A DNA stretch of 64,000 nucleotides, from assembly GCA_030248215.1 (NCBI GenBank), contig JASANG010001656.1, forward strand, positions 310,001 through 374,000. The letters run 5' to 3'. This stretch comes from Enoplolaimus lenunculus (lineage: Eukaryota; Nematoda; Enoplea; Enoplida; Thoracostomopsidae). The notes beneath the pieces were generated by a model. It saw only the letters and a list, made by a program, of their open reading frames with translations, made no database searches and was not told where the DNA came from. The translations under genes and the position numbers were made by a program. This document shows, piece after piece, positions 21,457-31,886 of this stretch (the first letter of the stretch is position 1; each line of letters opens with the position of its first letter).

Positions 21457-24322
21457 GATCTTGAAACAAGTAGGAATGCATTTTAAACACAGTACAGTCA
21501 AACACAACGAGCGTATATCGGGATACAATCACAGCCGGAGGCCAAACAAAATTAGGTGATACATTTGATGCTGAATTTGCTATCCTCAACAAGAATACGA
21601 CAAATAGGACTTGAATTTACAGCAAAAATCCTACCGTAGCTGGAAGTCGAGTTACTGTCGGAGACGCCATTAAAATATGTTAGCTCTGCGTTGCAAACGT
21701 GCTAAAATTTAAGTTAGCTAAAAATGGTGTCGTCAAGCAATTTGATGTTGCGACATTTTTCACAGTATAAGCCTAGCGACCAGGGCGCGACCGGATCGCA
21801 AAAAACCGGATGCCGGAAACGAACTCGGATACTGATTTTTTACCGGAGCCGGATGTTAACCAATAGTTTTTTTACATAAATCAATTTTTAGCACGTTAAT
21901 GCGACAGTAAATGTTAATTTATCTTTAGTAAACGGAATATTGCGTTTATATAAAGAGCGTGTCCTAATACTTGAAATTAATTGCGTGAAGCTGCAAATAA
22001 TTGGTTTGTTTCTATAATAAAATCCGAATCGCATGCATTTAACCATATGCAAAAAATATTGCTTTAAACCAATTTATTCCTTGGCACTATTATAATACAC
22101 GAAAAATATATGAAGATTGTCGCAGCAAACATAAAGCACATGCTAATAGCACAGAATACACCAAGGTTATGTAAATTTGAAAACATTCTACTTTATTTGT
22201 CATCTTTTCTCTTACCAATTAAAAAACTCACCGAAACATCACAAGCAAAATTCTGTCTTACAAAATCCCACCCTAATCGCCACGATACTAATCAAACCAT
22301 GTTCGGACAATCAAAGTATACTCAAATACCTTACCGGTGTTGTTGTACTACTGTATACTTACATGCAATGGGACTGAAAACATAGCATCCAACAACATAA
22401 TTTGCAATAATTTGAGATTTACGAAATCATCGCCGAAATACGGTAGGTTTATACCGGATGCGGGTTTTTTGCCAGACAGTAAACCGGAGCCGAATATTAG
22501 GTTGCACCCTGCTAGCGACATGCTATAATTAAAAGTGTGCTCCAACAGCAAAAAACATTGTTTTCCGATTCTGATAAGAAGTGTTTGCATTTCGTAATTT
22601 ATTTCGCATCGAACAATTGCACAATATTTGTAATGAAAAATTGCGATACACAGTAATATCGAAATATGACGAGATATATAATTATTTTTAACTTATTTTG
22701 AACATAAAAATAACAATCTCCAGTATTTCTCTAACAGAAACTGCCATCGATTTTTACCGAAAATGGATATTGGTTTACAACATAGTCGCTACAATTATTC
22801 AATAACGGCCCAAAATCAGTTTTGTGGCTATAAATCTGTTGCCCGGTGGATTTCAGATTCAAAAGTTTAGCAAATATCTTAATCCCGATTTCATATTGTC
22901 CGAGTGAATCAAGACACCCTTTTTCATATGACAGAAAACACTATAAAAAAGAATTATGTTCCTTCTCATGTTGACAACGAATACCGACTAGCTCGTTTAA
23001 CGCAATATGAATTCGAAACAAAAACACTTCTTTATTAATTTGCTTCATATAACATATTCTATGCCAACAGAAAACAAACGCGCAATATAAACCAAATTCG
23101 CCATCAGTGCTTCAGTTCTGCGCTGGTGATGAACAAGATCAAGATAAGTCCTTGGGTTTACAGAATGCGACAAACTTTACGCTACAAAAATCTAACATGG
23201 AAGTGTAACTATCATAATCAAAAAGTTTGCGAAAGCTCCTTATAAACACGACCGCTCGAAAGTTGTAAGAAAAATTCCAAAACAATGTGTAACTAAGGTA
23301 ACAATATGTACAGCATGAAAAACCACTTTCAACAAATTAAACACGTTTTGTGCTGTTGCGATTTCGATATCAACGTTAACTTCGGCCTCTAATACCGAAT
23401 CTGAGTATCATGTTACACTAGCTTACTAACCACAACACTCTCAAATAAGCATACCTTACTAACGCATATGTGCCGTAACACGATACGATCCTATGAATAT
23501 CGCATGATACTCGAATTTTTCTGCAAATATTGTCATATGATGTTTAGCAGGATAGATTAGGAGTATCATGTCATATTCCTTTGGTCTACCCATTGAGTAT
23601 CATAAGCTATTCCATCAATGGCACAACGTACGTACCAAAAGCCTAACCACTACAACATTTAATTGGTTTTAAACAGTGTATGTGCTCAGAGCGTGATTAT
23701 GGCACATCGAAAATAAAACCAGTTTAATTTAAAAGTCTATAAACCTATTGAATAAATCGGTCCGGCAATATCATATGGCACTATTCACTTCCAGTGTAGT
23801 ATCACCATTATGATATTCGACGGTATGTTTTATCAACTATACAATGACAGTGAAGAAATGGTAACGTATTAGATGTGAAATACACATGCAAAATGTCGAA
23901 TGTCATATCACATTGAAGTAAAAACGGTAACTGATACCTGATACAGACCACCGGGAATTCTGGAATATGAAATAGGTTTATAAGCATATAATGTTACCCA
24001 CTAGTAAGGACAAAGCGTGTCCCTAAGTGACCCACTTATAAAAAGAACCAAGCATAAGCCTAAACATGTGCATAATCCTAATCCAGAGACTATAATCCTT
24101 AGTCTAAGCGGGAACTTCCCAGTCTCTAAGATTCTGCGCATCTACGTTTTCCAGTAGGCAGGTCCTATAACTAACATGAGCCAAAACACTAAATGAAAAA
24201 CCAAAACAGAATTTCAGCTAAAATACAGAGCCATGTATTTAAAATTCTGCACCAATACCAAGTAAAAGAACAATGTCATCGGTAAATTAAAATATTGCGA
24301 ACGTCGAAAACCGGCTTCGACC
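21457..24322. other. Intergenic stretch between DPH3 and RRP4
   Basis: No exon was recognised. It contains CCGGA-word segments at 21783-21860 and 22440-22511 (the latter ending GGTTGCACC), CATATG-word sequence at 23460-23960, and a badly decayed MITE-A at about 24018-24185. The promoter of RRP4 on the minus strand should lie just above 21456, but I see no clear motif. Confidence 0.5.
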
Positions 24323-25242
24323 TCACGCTGTGAGTTTGGCTTGCTTTGCAGACGATTTTAATTTTACATTTTCAGTCTGTACAAATTGTTCTGGATCATA
24401 AATGACTCGTATTATAAGCGAGCAACTCGGACATTCAGCGACATCTTCACCATTTTCTAACTGCTCCTGAGAACACTAGCAAGACAATGAAGCTATAAAT
24501 TCGAAAAGAATTAAAACGTAGCTTAGAAATTAAAAAGTAATCATTGCTAAAGGCTTCAACATAATACATATTGTCAAAAAAATAGACGGAATATATATAC
24601 TTAAGAACTCGGGAAAACCAAACGTTTTGTATGTGATATTTCATAATCGAAAGAAGTAAACATCGTTTGACAACCAGCGCTGAAATTCCTGATGAAGATA
24701 TGCTGTCCGATATATCTCTTCATAACAGGCATTACTTCTAACGTAATGTGTATACATATATTTTTGAAATGACTGGGAATTTAGTATATAAATAAAGATT
24801 ATGTTTCAAAATAGAGATGTCCCGGGGCCGGGCATCGGCATCGGTATTGGCACCGGGGCCAGAGGGTGCCAGGCCATAAGCTACCACGCATGAAACCAGA
24901 AAAACATTTACTTATCAGATCGAATGCTAAATGAAAAAGATTTAGAACAGCTTCACCACATGGCCAAACGTAGCTGCTGTGCAAACTTTTTTAAACACTA
25001 CAATAGCACTGCGGTACGTGACTTTTCCCACGCATGCCAAGGCAAAGTATTGCGTTACGCGACATCATAAAAGCAGTACCATACTCCGAGGTAAATGCTT
25101 ACGTAAAAGGTACATTTCAACCCACTTTTGTTATCTGAAATCGATCGCCACACGGACACGGATAGTAATAGGTTTCATCGTCTTCGCAGTATTCAAAATC
25201 TTCAATTTCTACTTCGTCATGAAAAATGCCTTCAGACGTCAT
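24323..25242 (-). CDS. DPH3: DPH3 (diphthamide biosynthesis CSL-type zinc finger protein)
   Basis: Two exons, 25242-25126 and 24466-24323, joined in phase 0 (donor GTGGGT, acceptor TGTTCTCAG), give an 86-residue protein against about 82 in relatives. DPH3/Kti11 is a small iron/zinc protein that donates electrons to the radical enzyme of diphthamide synthesis on elongation factor 2 and also works with Elongator in tRNA modification. The CSL zinc finger is complete: CPC at residues 29-31 and CPSC at 51-54, with flanks [24 protein letters not shown] and [19 protein letters not shown]. The C-terminal tail after VIYDPEQF is lysine-rich and unlike others. Start: the ATG gives [16 protein letters not shown], matching the family N-terminus in length. 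Residue 19 is Cys where relatives usually have Asp. Confidence 0.95.
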
Positions 25243-25671
25243 TCTGTTGAATTCCCAATATGATCAAAAACTTCAAATTATACATTAAGCTAAAGTTTTT
25301 TATAGGAAACTACAAATATACGTACGCTATATTTATGGGATTTATTCATGGTATATAGTAAGTAGATAACAAAGCTAACGATCAAACGTGTACCTCAGTG
25401 GTGAAGCTAAAACTTAGCTTTGAGGAGCTTAGCTCGGTTGTATAAGCAATGATTTTATTATTTCATTCGGATTGTGAAAAACAAGTTGTATTTGTATTTC
25501 GTCTTGTGTGACATGCAGATGCATGGAGGCAAAATACAACGTAAGGCTGATGCCGTACATCGATTAAAATCCTGATGCATATGTACCGCCTTCATATGCA
25601 GCAGCAGTGAAACATGAAGGAACCACGATACATGTGTATCTAAAAACTCAGCAGCTGATAGTGAGGCGCGT

Positions 25672-25742
25672 GGCTCAGTGGTATCGCACTACACTGAGAA
25701 TCTGTCGGTCATAGGATCGAAACTTGCAATCAACAGAATCAA
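25672..25742 (+). mobile_element. tRNA-like SINE head
   Basis: GGCGCGTGGCTCAGTGGTA (A-box-like) and AGGATCGAAACTT (B-box-like) are spaced as in a tRNA, but acceptor and T stems do not pair well. It faces the SINE S2 at 25786-25910. Confidence 0.5.
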
Positions 25743-25785
25743 TAACGTAGCTACGACTTTATTTCGAGAATACATAAGTTATGCC

Positions 25786-25910
25786 GGTCTAGGTAGGAAC
25801 CGGGACATCAGACGAATCAGCTGAAAAAGCGGGTTACGTACAGGTGGCATTTAACCAGGGGTTTTAGAATTCCGAGACAAGCGCTCTACCACTGCTCCAC
25901 GCATCCCGCC
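25786..25910 (-). mobile_element. SINE S2 copy
   Basis: The tail TCTAGGTAGGAACCGGGACA and the head GTGGAGCAGTGGTAGAGC (minus strand) match the copies at 54739 and 55023. The B box is damaged here. Confidence 0.6.
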
Positions 25911-26039
25911 TCTTCAACTGGTTTTGTAGTCCACTATATTTGTCGACACTCGACACGTATACTATAGGCTAGCATACAACACAATGTGCATTGCATATAT
26001 TGCATTTGCACCATAAACATTGTTGATACTATACTACCC

Positions 26040-26139
26040 CTGTTTGAAGTTTGCCCAAAATTAATGACCACGTCCGGATTCGAACCTCGGCCCTCTTGCA
26101 CTCGAGCCAAGCATGCTACCACTACAAAACGCAGCCATT
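26040..26139 (-). mobile_element. SINE S3 copy 1
   Basis: On the minus strand, A-box-like TAGTGGTAGCATG and B-box GGTTCGAATCC are intact, with GCTTGGCTCGAGTGCAAGAG between. The surrounding ~200 bp (CTATAC before, CATATGTGCACAGGCATG after) is duplicated at 26346. Confidence 0.7.
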
Positions 26140-26345
26140 GCAACAACTTCTTATACCGGCATATGTGCACAGGCATGGCAACATTTGCTTTACATACACT
26201 TACGTGCACATATACCGACATCCCTCTTTTTTACAGACGGTCGTCTCGGACCGTGAATCCAACTATCCGAATTCATGGGCTTGCTGTTTGCAGTGCCCAT
26301 CTCGGTGGAACCTCCATGTTGATACTATACGGTCTGCACGACCCC

Positions 26346-26444
26346 TGTTTGAAGTTTTGCACAAAGCTAATGACCACGCCAGGATTCGAACCTCGGCCCT
26401 CTTGCACTCGAGCCAAGCATGTTACCACTACACCACGCGGTCAT
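26346..26444 (-). mobile_element. SINE S3 copy 2
   Basis: Nearly identical to the copy 306 bp upstream, in the same orientation and with shared flanks, so the pair looks like a segmental duplication and not two insertions. Long open frames across both copies are a by-product. Confidence 0.7.
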
Positions 26445-26754
26445 TGAAAAAATTTCTTATACCGGTATATGTGCACAGGCATGACAACATTTGCTTTACA
26501 TACACTTACGTACACATATGCTTCAATTTAGTTATTTTTACTTCAGCAGGTTATTCTACAGCTAATAAAAATGCGTTTTTCGAGCGTTATACGAATTTCT
26601 GTGTGATATATCTTCATCTTCATTTATATACACCTCTGAATCCTAAAAATAAGTTATCAAGTTGAAATTGCCTTATTTTGCGTTGCAAAATTTTTATGAA
26701 CCACACATTAGCTAAGTAATTTTGTGTCCTACTAATGATAATTCAAAGCTAATT

Positions 26755-26923
26755 GTCTAGTCTGAACCTAAACGTGATTACAAATCTACAGCAAAACCTC
26801 CGCAACCTAAGCTTACATAGAAGCAACCAATCAGTCCAAAGCTCAAGCTTACTGTATTGCATACCTCATTACTCTATTGCATACCCCATAAAACCGTCCT
26901 TTGCTGATCTGTGCATGGGCCAG
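26755..26923. mobile_element. MITE-A, diverged copy
   Basis: CCTAAGCTTACATAG and TCAAGCTTACTGTATTGC are followed by AAACCGTCC...CTGATCTGTGCATGGGCC, which fits the family right end. Confidence 0.45.
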
Positions 26924-27706
26924 TGTTCTTTATACAGAACACGAAGCTTACTGCGAAAGAAAAGTGATAATAAAACGTATTGTATGTCTCAGTCATAAAC
27001 TAAAAGTAACGAGCGTGTTGATCAGAAACGACGTTTCATTCAAAAATGTTAATTTTGGTGAAATGACTGTAGTACCCTCGATATTTCACCGCTTAATACA
27101 GATTATTGCTGCAATTAACCATAGTTTCTCATCAACCAATTTTAGTCCAGTGTTTAGTTGTAGCGTACATAACTTAAGATTCCGCAAATTTATCACGATA
27201 CAATTGATTCCTTAAAAGACTATCTAATGATTGTGTAGCTAAAAAATATTAAATTCACAGTTCGACGAGCCTTCTTTGACCATCATTTTATCAAAACCGG
27301 ATTTCCGAAAAATGGATTTATGGACCCTTCCCCATTTCCATGAAAACAATAAGTAAAACGATTTTCCAATAGTAAAGCTATTCGCTTTTTTAATTACTAT
27401 CTGAACCTAACTCCTACGCAAAATAAAATGAATCTACAAAATAGAACCCTGGAATAAATTTAAATTTTAGATGCTAGCAATTTTGTAAACTCTATAAGTC
27501 TGTATAGGAGCGTTCAATTCTACACGTGCCAGACACGCCATAAACGTGTAGGCACACCTGTTTCTTTTTAGTACCGGACAATGTCTAAGATATCAGGTCA
27601 ATAGGTCAATACCTGCACTGTATCCAAGTGGTTTTAGTTTCTTGATTGTGTGCAGTGAAAATATACACCTATTAAAATAAAACAACTGTTAGCGCGGTGT
27701 TCTATA

Positions 27707-27943
27707 CACTGTTACTTAATTCCAATGAGTGGATTTTCACTCAGAATGAGTCGAAACCACTGTTGAGTTAGGGCTTTCAGAATTAGCATTGTGAATTGAT
27801 TGATGCCATTCCGAGTTAATTAATCAACTCACCCAATATTAAATCAGCTCAGAGTCAATGTTTAATACTGTCATTTACTCAGAAATAACCAGATATAACT
27901 TCTCCCACTGAGTAGATTAATCAACTCATAGGAGTTTTCAGTG
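27707..27943. mobile_element. MITE-C copy 1
   Basis: The element is a 237-bp fold-back with ends CACTGTTACTTAATTCC and GGAGTTTTCAGTG and interior TGAGTTGATTAATCAACTC words. TATA stands on both sides (27703-27706 and 27944-27947), which fits a TA or TATA target duplication. Confidence 0.7.
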
Positions 27944-27949
27944 TATATT

Positions 27950-28690
27950 GGCCAAAGCCCACTCCTCGGCCGGCCGGGACCCTACGGGCCCGGGCCCCCG
28001 AAAGATTATGGATAACCAACAAACTCAATTACTGCAGTGGATTGAACAAGTTTTAACATTGGTACAGGTGCGAATAATGATTGTGCTTTAAGGATTAAAA
28101 TCAGCTGCCTATATATAAGACGGAAAGATATGTCTCTTCAGATATTTTTTGAACAAACCAGGTACGGCTTTAGGCTCAGACATAGAAAATGCTTAGGATG
28201 TTAAACAAGCATTATGTTAAGCAAACGTCTGCAGGGTAGTGTACAAAAGTCGAAGTCTTAGGGCACAGCCAGGAACGTTTATGGTGTCACCCCCTTTGAG
28301 ATTTCCGTCTATATACAGGATTTTAGACTCGGTTTCAGTTTGGAATATATAAATCTTCTAAAATTTAATTGAACGGAACTTCACATTACCAAATCTTTGA
28401 TACGTCATGACCGCAGTATCTACGAAGATTTGGTAGGATTTAAGGTCCAAAAAATACGCATCAAAATGGTAATGCAATGCCAAACGAAGGGTCTGTTTCA
28501 TCGGCTCTCATGAGACAAGAAAATGGTCATGCACTGGTCAGATTTTATTTCGGCTCGCGGGCGCAAACATTGGGCCCTGGCCCGGCCCCCTTTTAGATCC
28601 GTATGCCCAACGTTTGGCCTTCGGCCCTAATCGTGGGCGGTTACAGGGTTTATATTCTCCTATAAAAACACCCCCGAGATTCGAAGTTTG
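27950..28690. other. GC-richer unassigned stretch
   Basis: Blocks such as GGCCGGCCGGGACCCTACGG near 27970 and GGGCCCTGGCCCGGCCCCC near 28575 may be the two ends of one DNA transposon (inverted GGGCC-rich ends), but the middle is not coding and I could not fix limits. Confidence 0.3.
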
Positions 28691-28691
28691 G

Positions 28692-28915
28692 CCCATGGTT
28701 TATGATTGTATTAGAAAAGCATAGACTTAGCTCGTAGACTACACATTTCTGCTTAGGCCTATGCTTTTCTAATGCAATGCTTTTCTAATGCAATCAGAAA
28801 CTATGGGCACATTTCTGCTTAGGCCTATGCTTAGGCATTAGACTTTGGTGAGCATTTTCGCAACATTTAGGTTTAGGTACACACTTTTGTTACGTTTAGG
28901 CTTAGGCTTAGGAAA
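28692..28915. repeat. Inverted repeat plus TTAGGC words
   Basis: GCCCATGGTTTATGATTG at the left and GCAATCAGAAACTATGGGC at 28790-28808 are inverted, and ATTAGAAAAGCATAG has inverted copies in between. Perfect GGCTTAGGCTTAGG follows at 28899-28912. Confidence 0.5.
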
Positions 28916-29654
28916 ATATTTAATCCATTGTTACGACCTTTATAGTATCTAGTTCATATAAGGTGAAAATAGAGTGTAATCAAGTACAACCAGTGCACTA
29001 GGTATATTTTATCACAGTATTTTTTATTAGTTTGAAAAACTGAAAGTTTATAAAGAGTTTATCTCAACGGTGCATACACGTACCTACTTTGCTACAGTTT
29101 GCATAAAAAAATTAAAACAATATTGACTGCAGTTTGCAATAAAAATATTGCATTTCAGCGTATCATCCAGTTTATATTAGGCAAACGCAAAAGCGGACAA
29201 AAACCAGAAACTGTTCTAAAATTTTAAAAACTACTTTGATTTCAAACAATACAACGTTCAATTGTACTTCGTATTAACTGCTCAAAATCGAAAACTCGAG
29301 ATTAAAATAACTCGAAAGGCTGATTGGCTAAAAGTGTTCAACGAACTGAATCTGGTTTCCCAAATGATTTTGGCATCTTTCACCAGGTTCAGTTCAAAGT
29401 GTTCGGTTAGTGTCCAAATTTTTGGATTAAGAAGTTGCATAGAATTTGAAAACATACACCGCTAAAAAACTGGTAAAATTTTGTATATTTTGAAATTTTA
29501 CTATAGCGAAATGAACTCAGTTTATACTTTACATTAAAAAATTAGCAGCATTGATGTTAGCGAGAACATTTTGCGTTCACCCTTAGATCATATTTAGGAC
29601 CGCTTGCTGGAATTGCTAATATGGTTTCAGTTTTATCCCATCTCAAAATCTCAT

Positions 29655-29790
29655 AAACGATCTCATATCACCGCGACGGTCCATTGATCTGAAAACGCCG
29701 GATGGCCGACGGTAGCGCATAAACGACCGCATGTCACCAGCCTTTCGGAACCGCATGAACGATCTCATATCACCACGTTTGCCGGTCCAA
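29655..29790. repeat. Three-unit tandem repeat
   Basis: CATAAACGATCTCATATCAC, CATAAACGACCGCATGTCAC and CATGAACGATCTCATATCAC are spaced about 50-57 bp apart. Confidence 0.6.
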
Positions 29791-29906
29791 TCGATGCCAA
29801 TTGGATCTGGAAATCGAGGAAAAATTGTTGAAAAATGCTAGTTTTAACCACATTTACCTCTCTCCCACGCGGAACATTTTCATACCGTTCGCAAAACTTA
29901 ATAAAT

Positions 29907-30131
29907 GCAGTGTAAAAAATTGTGAGTCAAATTGACTATCTCCGAAATAGGTTTTTCCTGACTACACAAACTGAGTCAAATTCGACTCCGTCAGAGTCAA
30001 ATTCGGCTCACTGAGCGATTCAGTGAATCGAATTTGACTCTGGCGGAGTCGAATTTTGACTCACAGTTTGTGTAGTCAGGAAAAACCAATTTCAGAAACA
30101 GTCAATTTGACTCACAATTGTTTGTAGTGTG
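29907..30131. mobile_element. MITE-B, full palindromic copy
   Basis: The two ~110-bp arms are near-perfect inverted copies: GCAGTGTAAAAAATTGTGAG at the left, TTGTTTGTAGTGTG at the right, with ACACAAACTGAGTCAAATTC and its complement inside. Transcribed RNA would form one long hairpin. Confidence 0.8.
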
Positions 30132-30299
30132 GGCATATAAACAACGTTTCAAATTGTGATGAGATATATCCGCTCCCAAAATTTCAACAAAGACATAGAA
30201 AACGCTTAGCGGACTTTAGGACTCATGTTAATACTTTGAGGGGTCGCGTTTACGCGCGGGACAGCAATAGGCCCGGAATATAACGGTAAACTACTGCTC

Positions 30300-30800
30300 C
30301 TATATTTTTTGCTGGGAAAGTAGCTTTAAGCCTGTGTTTTAGCTGGATCGGTCGGAACAGATGCACAGCTTCTATCCTATGATTTCGCTGGGTCGGCGGG
30401 GACAGCTTCGAACGTACAGTTACATTTAAGCTTAATCTTAGACTTAGGCATTGGCTTTAGACCTACGCTTAAGCTTTAAGCTTAGGTTAGACTCAGGCTT
30501 AGGCTTAGAATTTAGGCTGACATTTAGACTTCAGACTCACGCTCAGGCTTAGGCATTCAAAACTGTGCCGACTGACCAAGCAAGAACATACGCTTACAGC
30601 TATCCCGGCTGTCAAGACAGATCAGCCAATACCCAGGCTCGCAGCTGTCCCGCCCAGCCTTGCGAAATATAGTCTTGAAGCCGTTTCGGCTGTTCCAGCA
30701 AAGACATTGGCTTGATGCAGTGGCGACTGTTCAGGCCAACCCACAAGAATAAATTTCGCTCGAAGCTGTCGCGTCTGCCAGAGCAAAAATATTATTTCGG
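30300..30800. repeat. AGCTGTC-word region around a TTAGGC array
   Basis: AGCTGTCCCG, GGCTGTTCCAGC, GCTATCCCGGCTGTC and similar words recur on both sides of an array of degenerate TTAGGC hexamers at 30423-30556. It probably represents one element with TTAGGC DNA in its middle, but inverted ends were not resolved. Confidence 0.4.
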
Positions 30801-30995
30801 ATCTTTCATGCGGTCCAGGGTAAAAATAGTGGTGCAGAAGTGTACCTTGCTTTGTGAACCTAGGATTGCTGTCCCGCAGGTGAACGGAACGTCCCTCAGA
30901 GTAACGTTCGCCGATTTCAGAATAACCTGTCGATTCGAAAAGATCAACAAAATTTTTCTGTTCAAGAAATTATACCTGCCGAGCTGTGAAATTAA

Positions 30996-31152
30996 CACTG
31001 CAAAAAATGGTGAGTCAAATGGTTGTCTCGGAAATAGGCTTTTTCGGGCAATACAAACGGAGTCAAATGCTACTCCGCCATATAGTCAAATTCTCCAGTG
31101 AGTCGAATTTTACACTGGCGGAGTCGAATTTGACTCACCGTTTGTTGCAGTG
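30996..31152. mobile_element. MITE-B, shortened copy
   Basis: It starts CACTGCAAAAAATGGTGAGT and ends TTTGTTGCAGTG. The central GAGTCAAATTC words are present but the right arm is shortened. Confidence 0.7.
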
Positions 31153-31289
31153 CAGACTAAAGCCGGCGAAAAAGTTAAATGGTAGCAAAATCGTAACGCT
31201 TATGTGATGCGTAATATATGTACAGTTTCAGCTATATTAATGTTTTGTAAACAAAATAATTTCATGTAAAAACTATTTTCCAAATTTTT

Positions 31290-31500
31290 GGCCAATGTAA
31301 AAATCAGGGGCGGAACGTTTTTCTGTGGGACTGCAGTAGAGTAAAGCATAAGCTTTAGACTAATTTTTTTTTGCTTGGCTTATGCTTAGGCTTAGGTTTA
31401 GGATTAGGAATAAGCTTATTCTTACGCATAGGCTTAGGCTTACACTTAAGCTTAATAATATGCTTATGACACTGTTGCGCCCTTGTTCTTTACATTGGCC
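31290..31500. mobile_element. MITE-A, best full copy with target duplication
   Basis: A 211-bp element with ends GGCCAATGTAAAAATCAGGG and TTGTTCTTTACATTGGCC, flanked by AAATTTTT on both sides (31282-31289 and 31501-31508), an apparent 8-bp target duplication. The interior holds TTATGCTTAGGCTTAGGTTT and further degenerate TTAGGC units. The 8-bp duplication suggests mobilisation by a hAT-type transposase. Confidence 0.85.
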
Positions 31501-31604
31501 AAATTTTTTATGAACATTTTTGAAATTTCATAACTATGATCATAAAGGTTTTCGCTTAGATATTTTTTAGAATCAACATTTATACGCTGCGATTTAAACA
31601 GCGG

Positions 31605-31785
31605 CAGTGGCGGATCCAGGATCTCAAAATGGGGGGCCAAAATTTCACAGGTAATAAACTTATTTTTGACCCATACTGTAGTGACCGAAATAAAAGGGGG
31701 TCCCCATTTTGGGTCCCAATATAATTTTTGCCGAGATGCTGTTGGGGGGCCACGGCCGGGGTGGCCCCCCATGGATCCGCCATTG
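31605..31785. mobile_element. hAT-like MITE copy 1 (CAGTGGCGGATCC)
   Basis: 181 bp from CAGTGGCGGATCC to GGATCCGCCATTG, with AACAGCGG on both sides (31597-31604, 31786-31793). The TIR start CAGTGGCG and the 8-bp duplication are those expected of hAT elements. The copy at 46017 is the same element in reverse. Confidence 0.88.
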
Positions 31786-31886
31786 AACAGCGGTCAAACT
31801 TTAATTTCGTTGAACAGTCAAAATTGGAAAAATTTTAAACCCATCATCCAATTGGATCATTTGCACAACAACTCGTGTCTGTTTAC

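Noticed and set aside
25986-26665. Two overlapping open frames of 153 and 204 codons
   Set aside because: Both run through the duplicated SINE S3 copies; the protein sequence repeats only because the SINE does.
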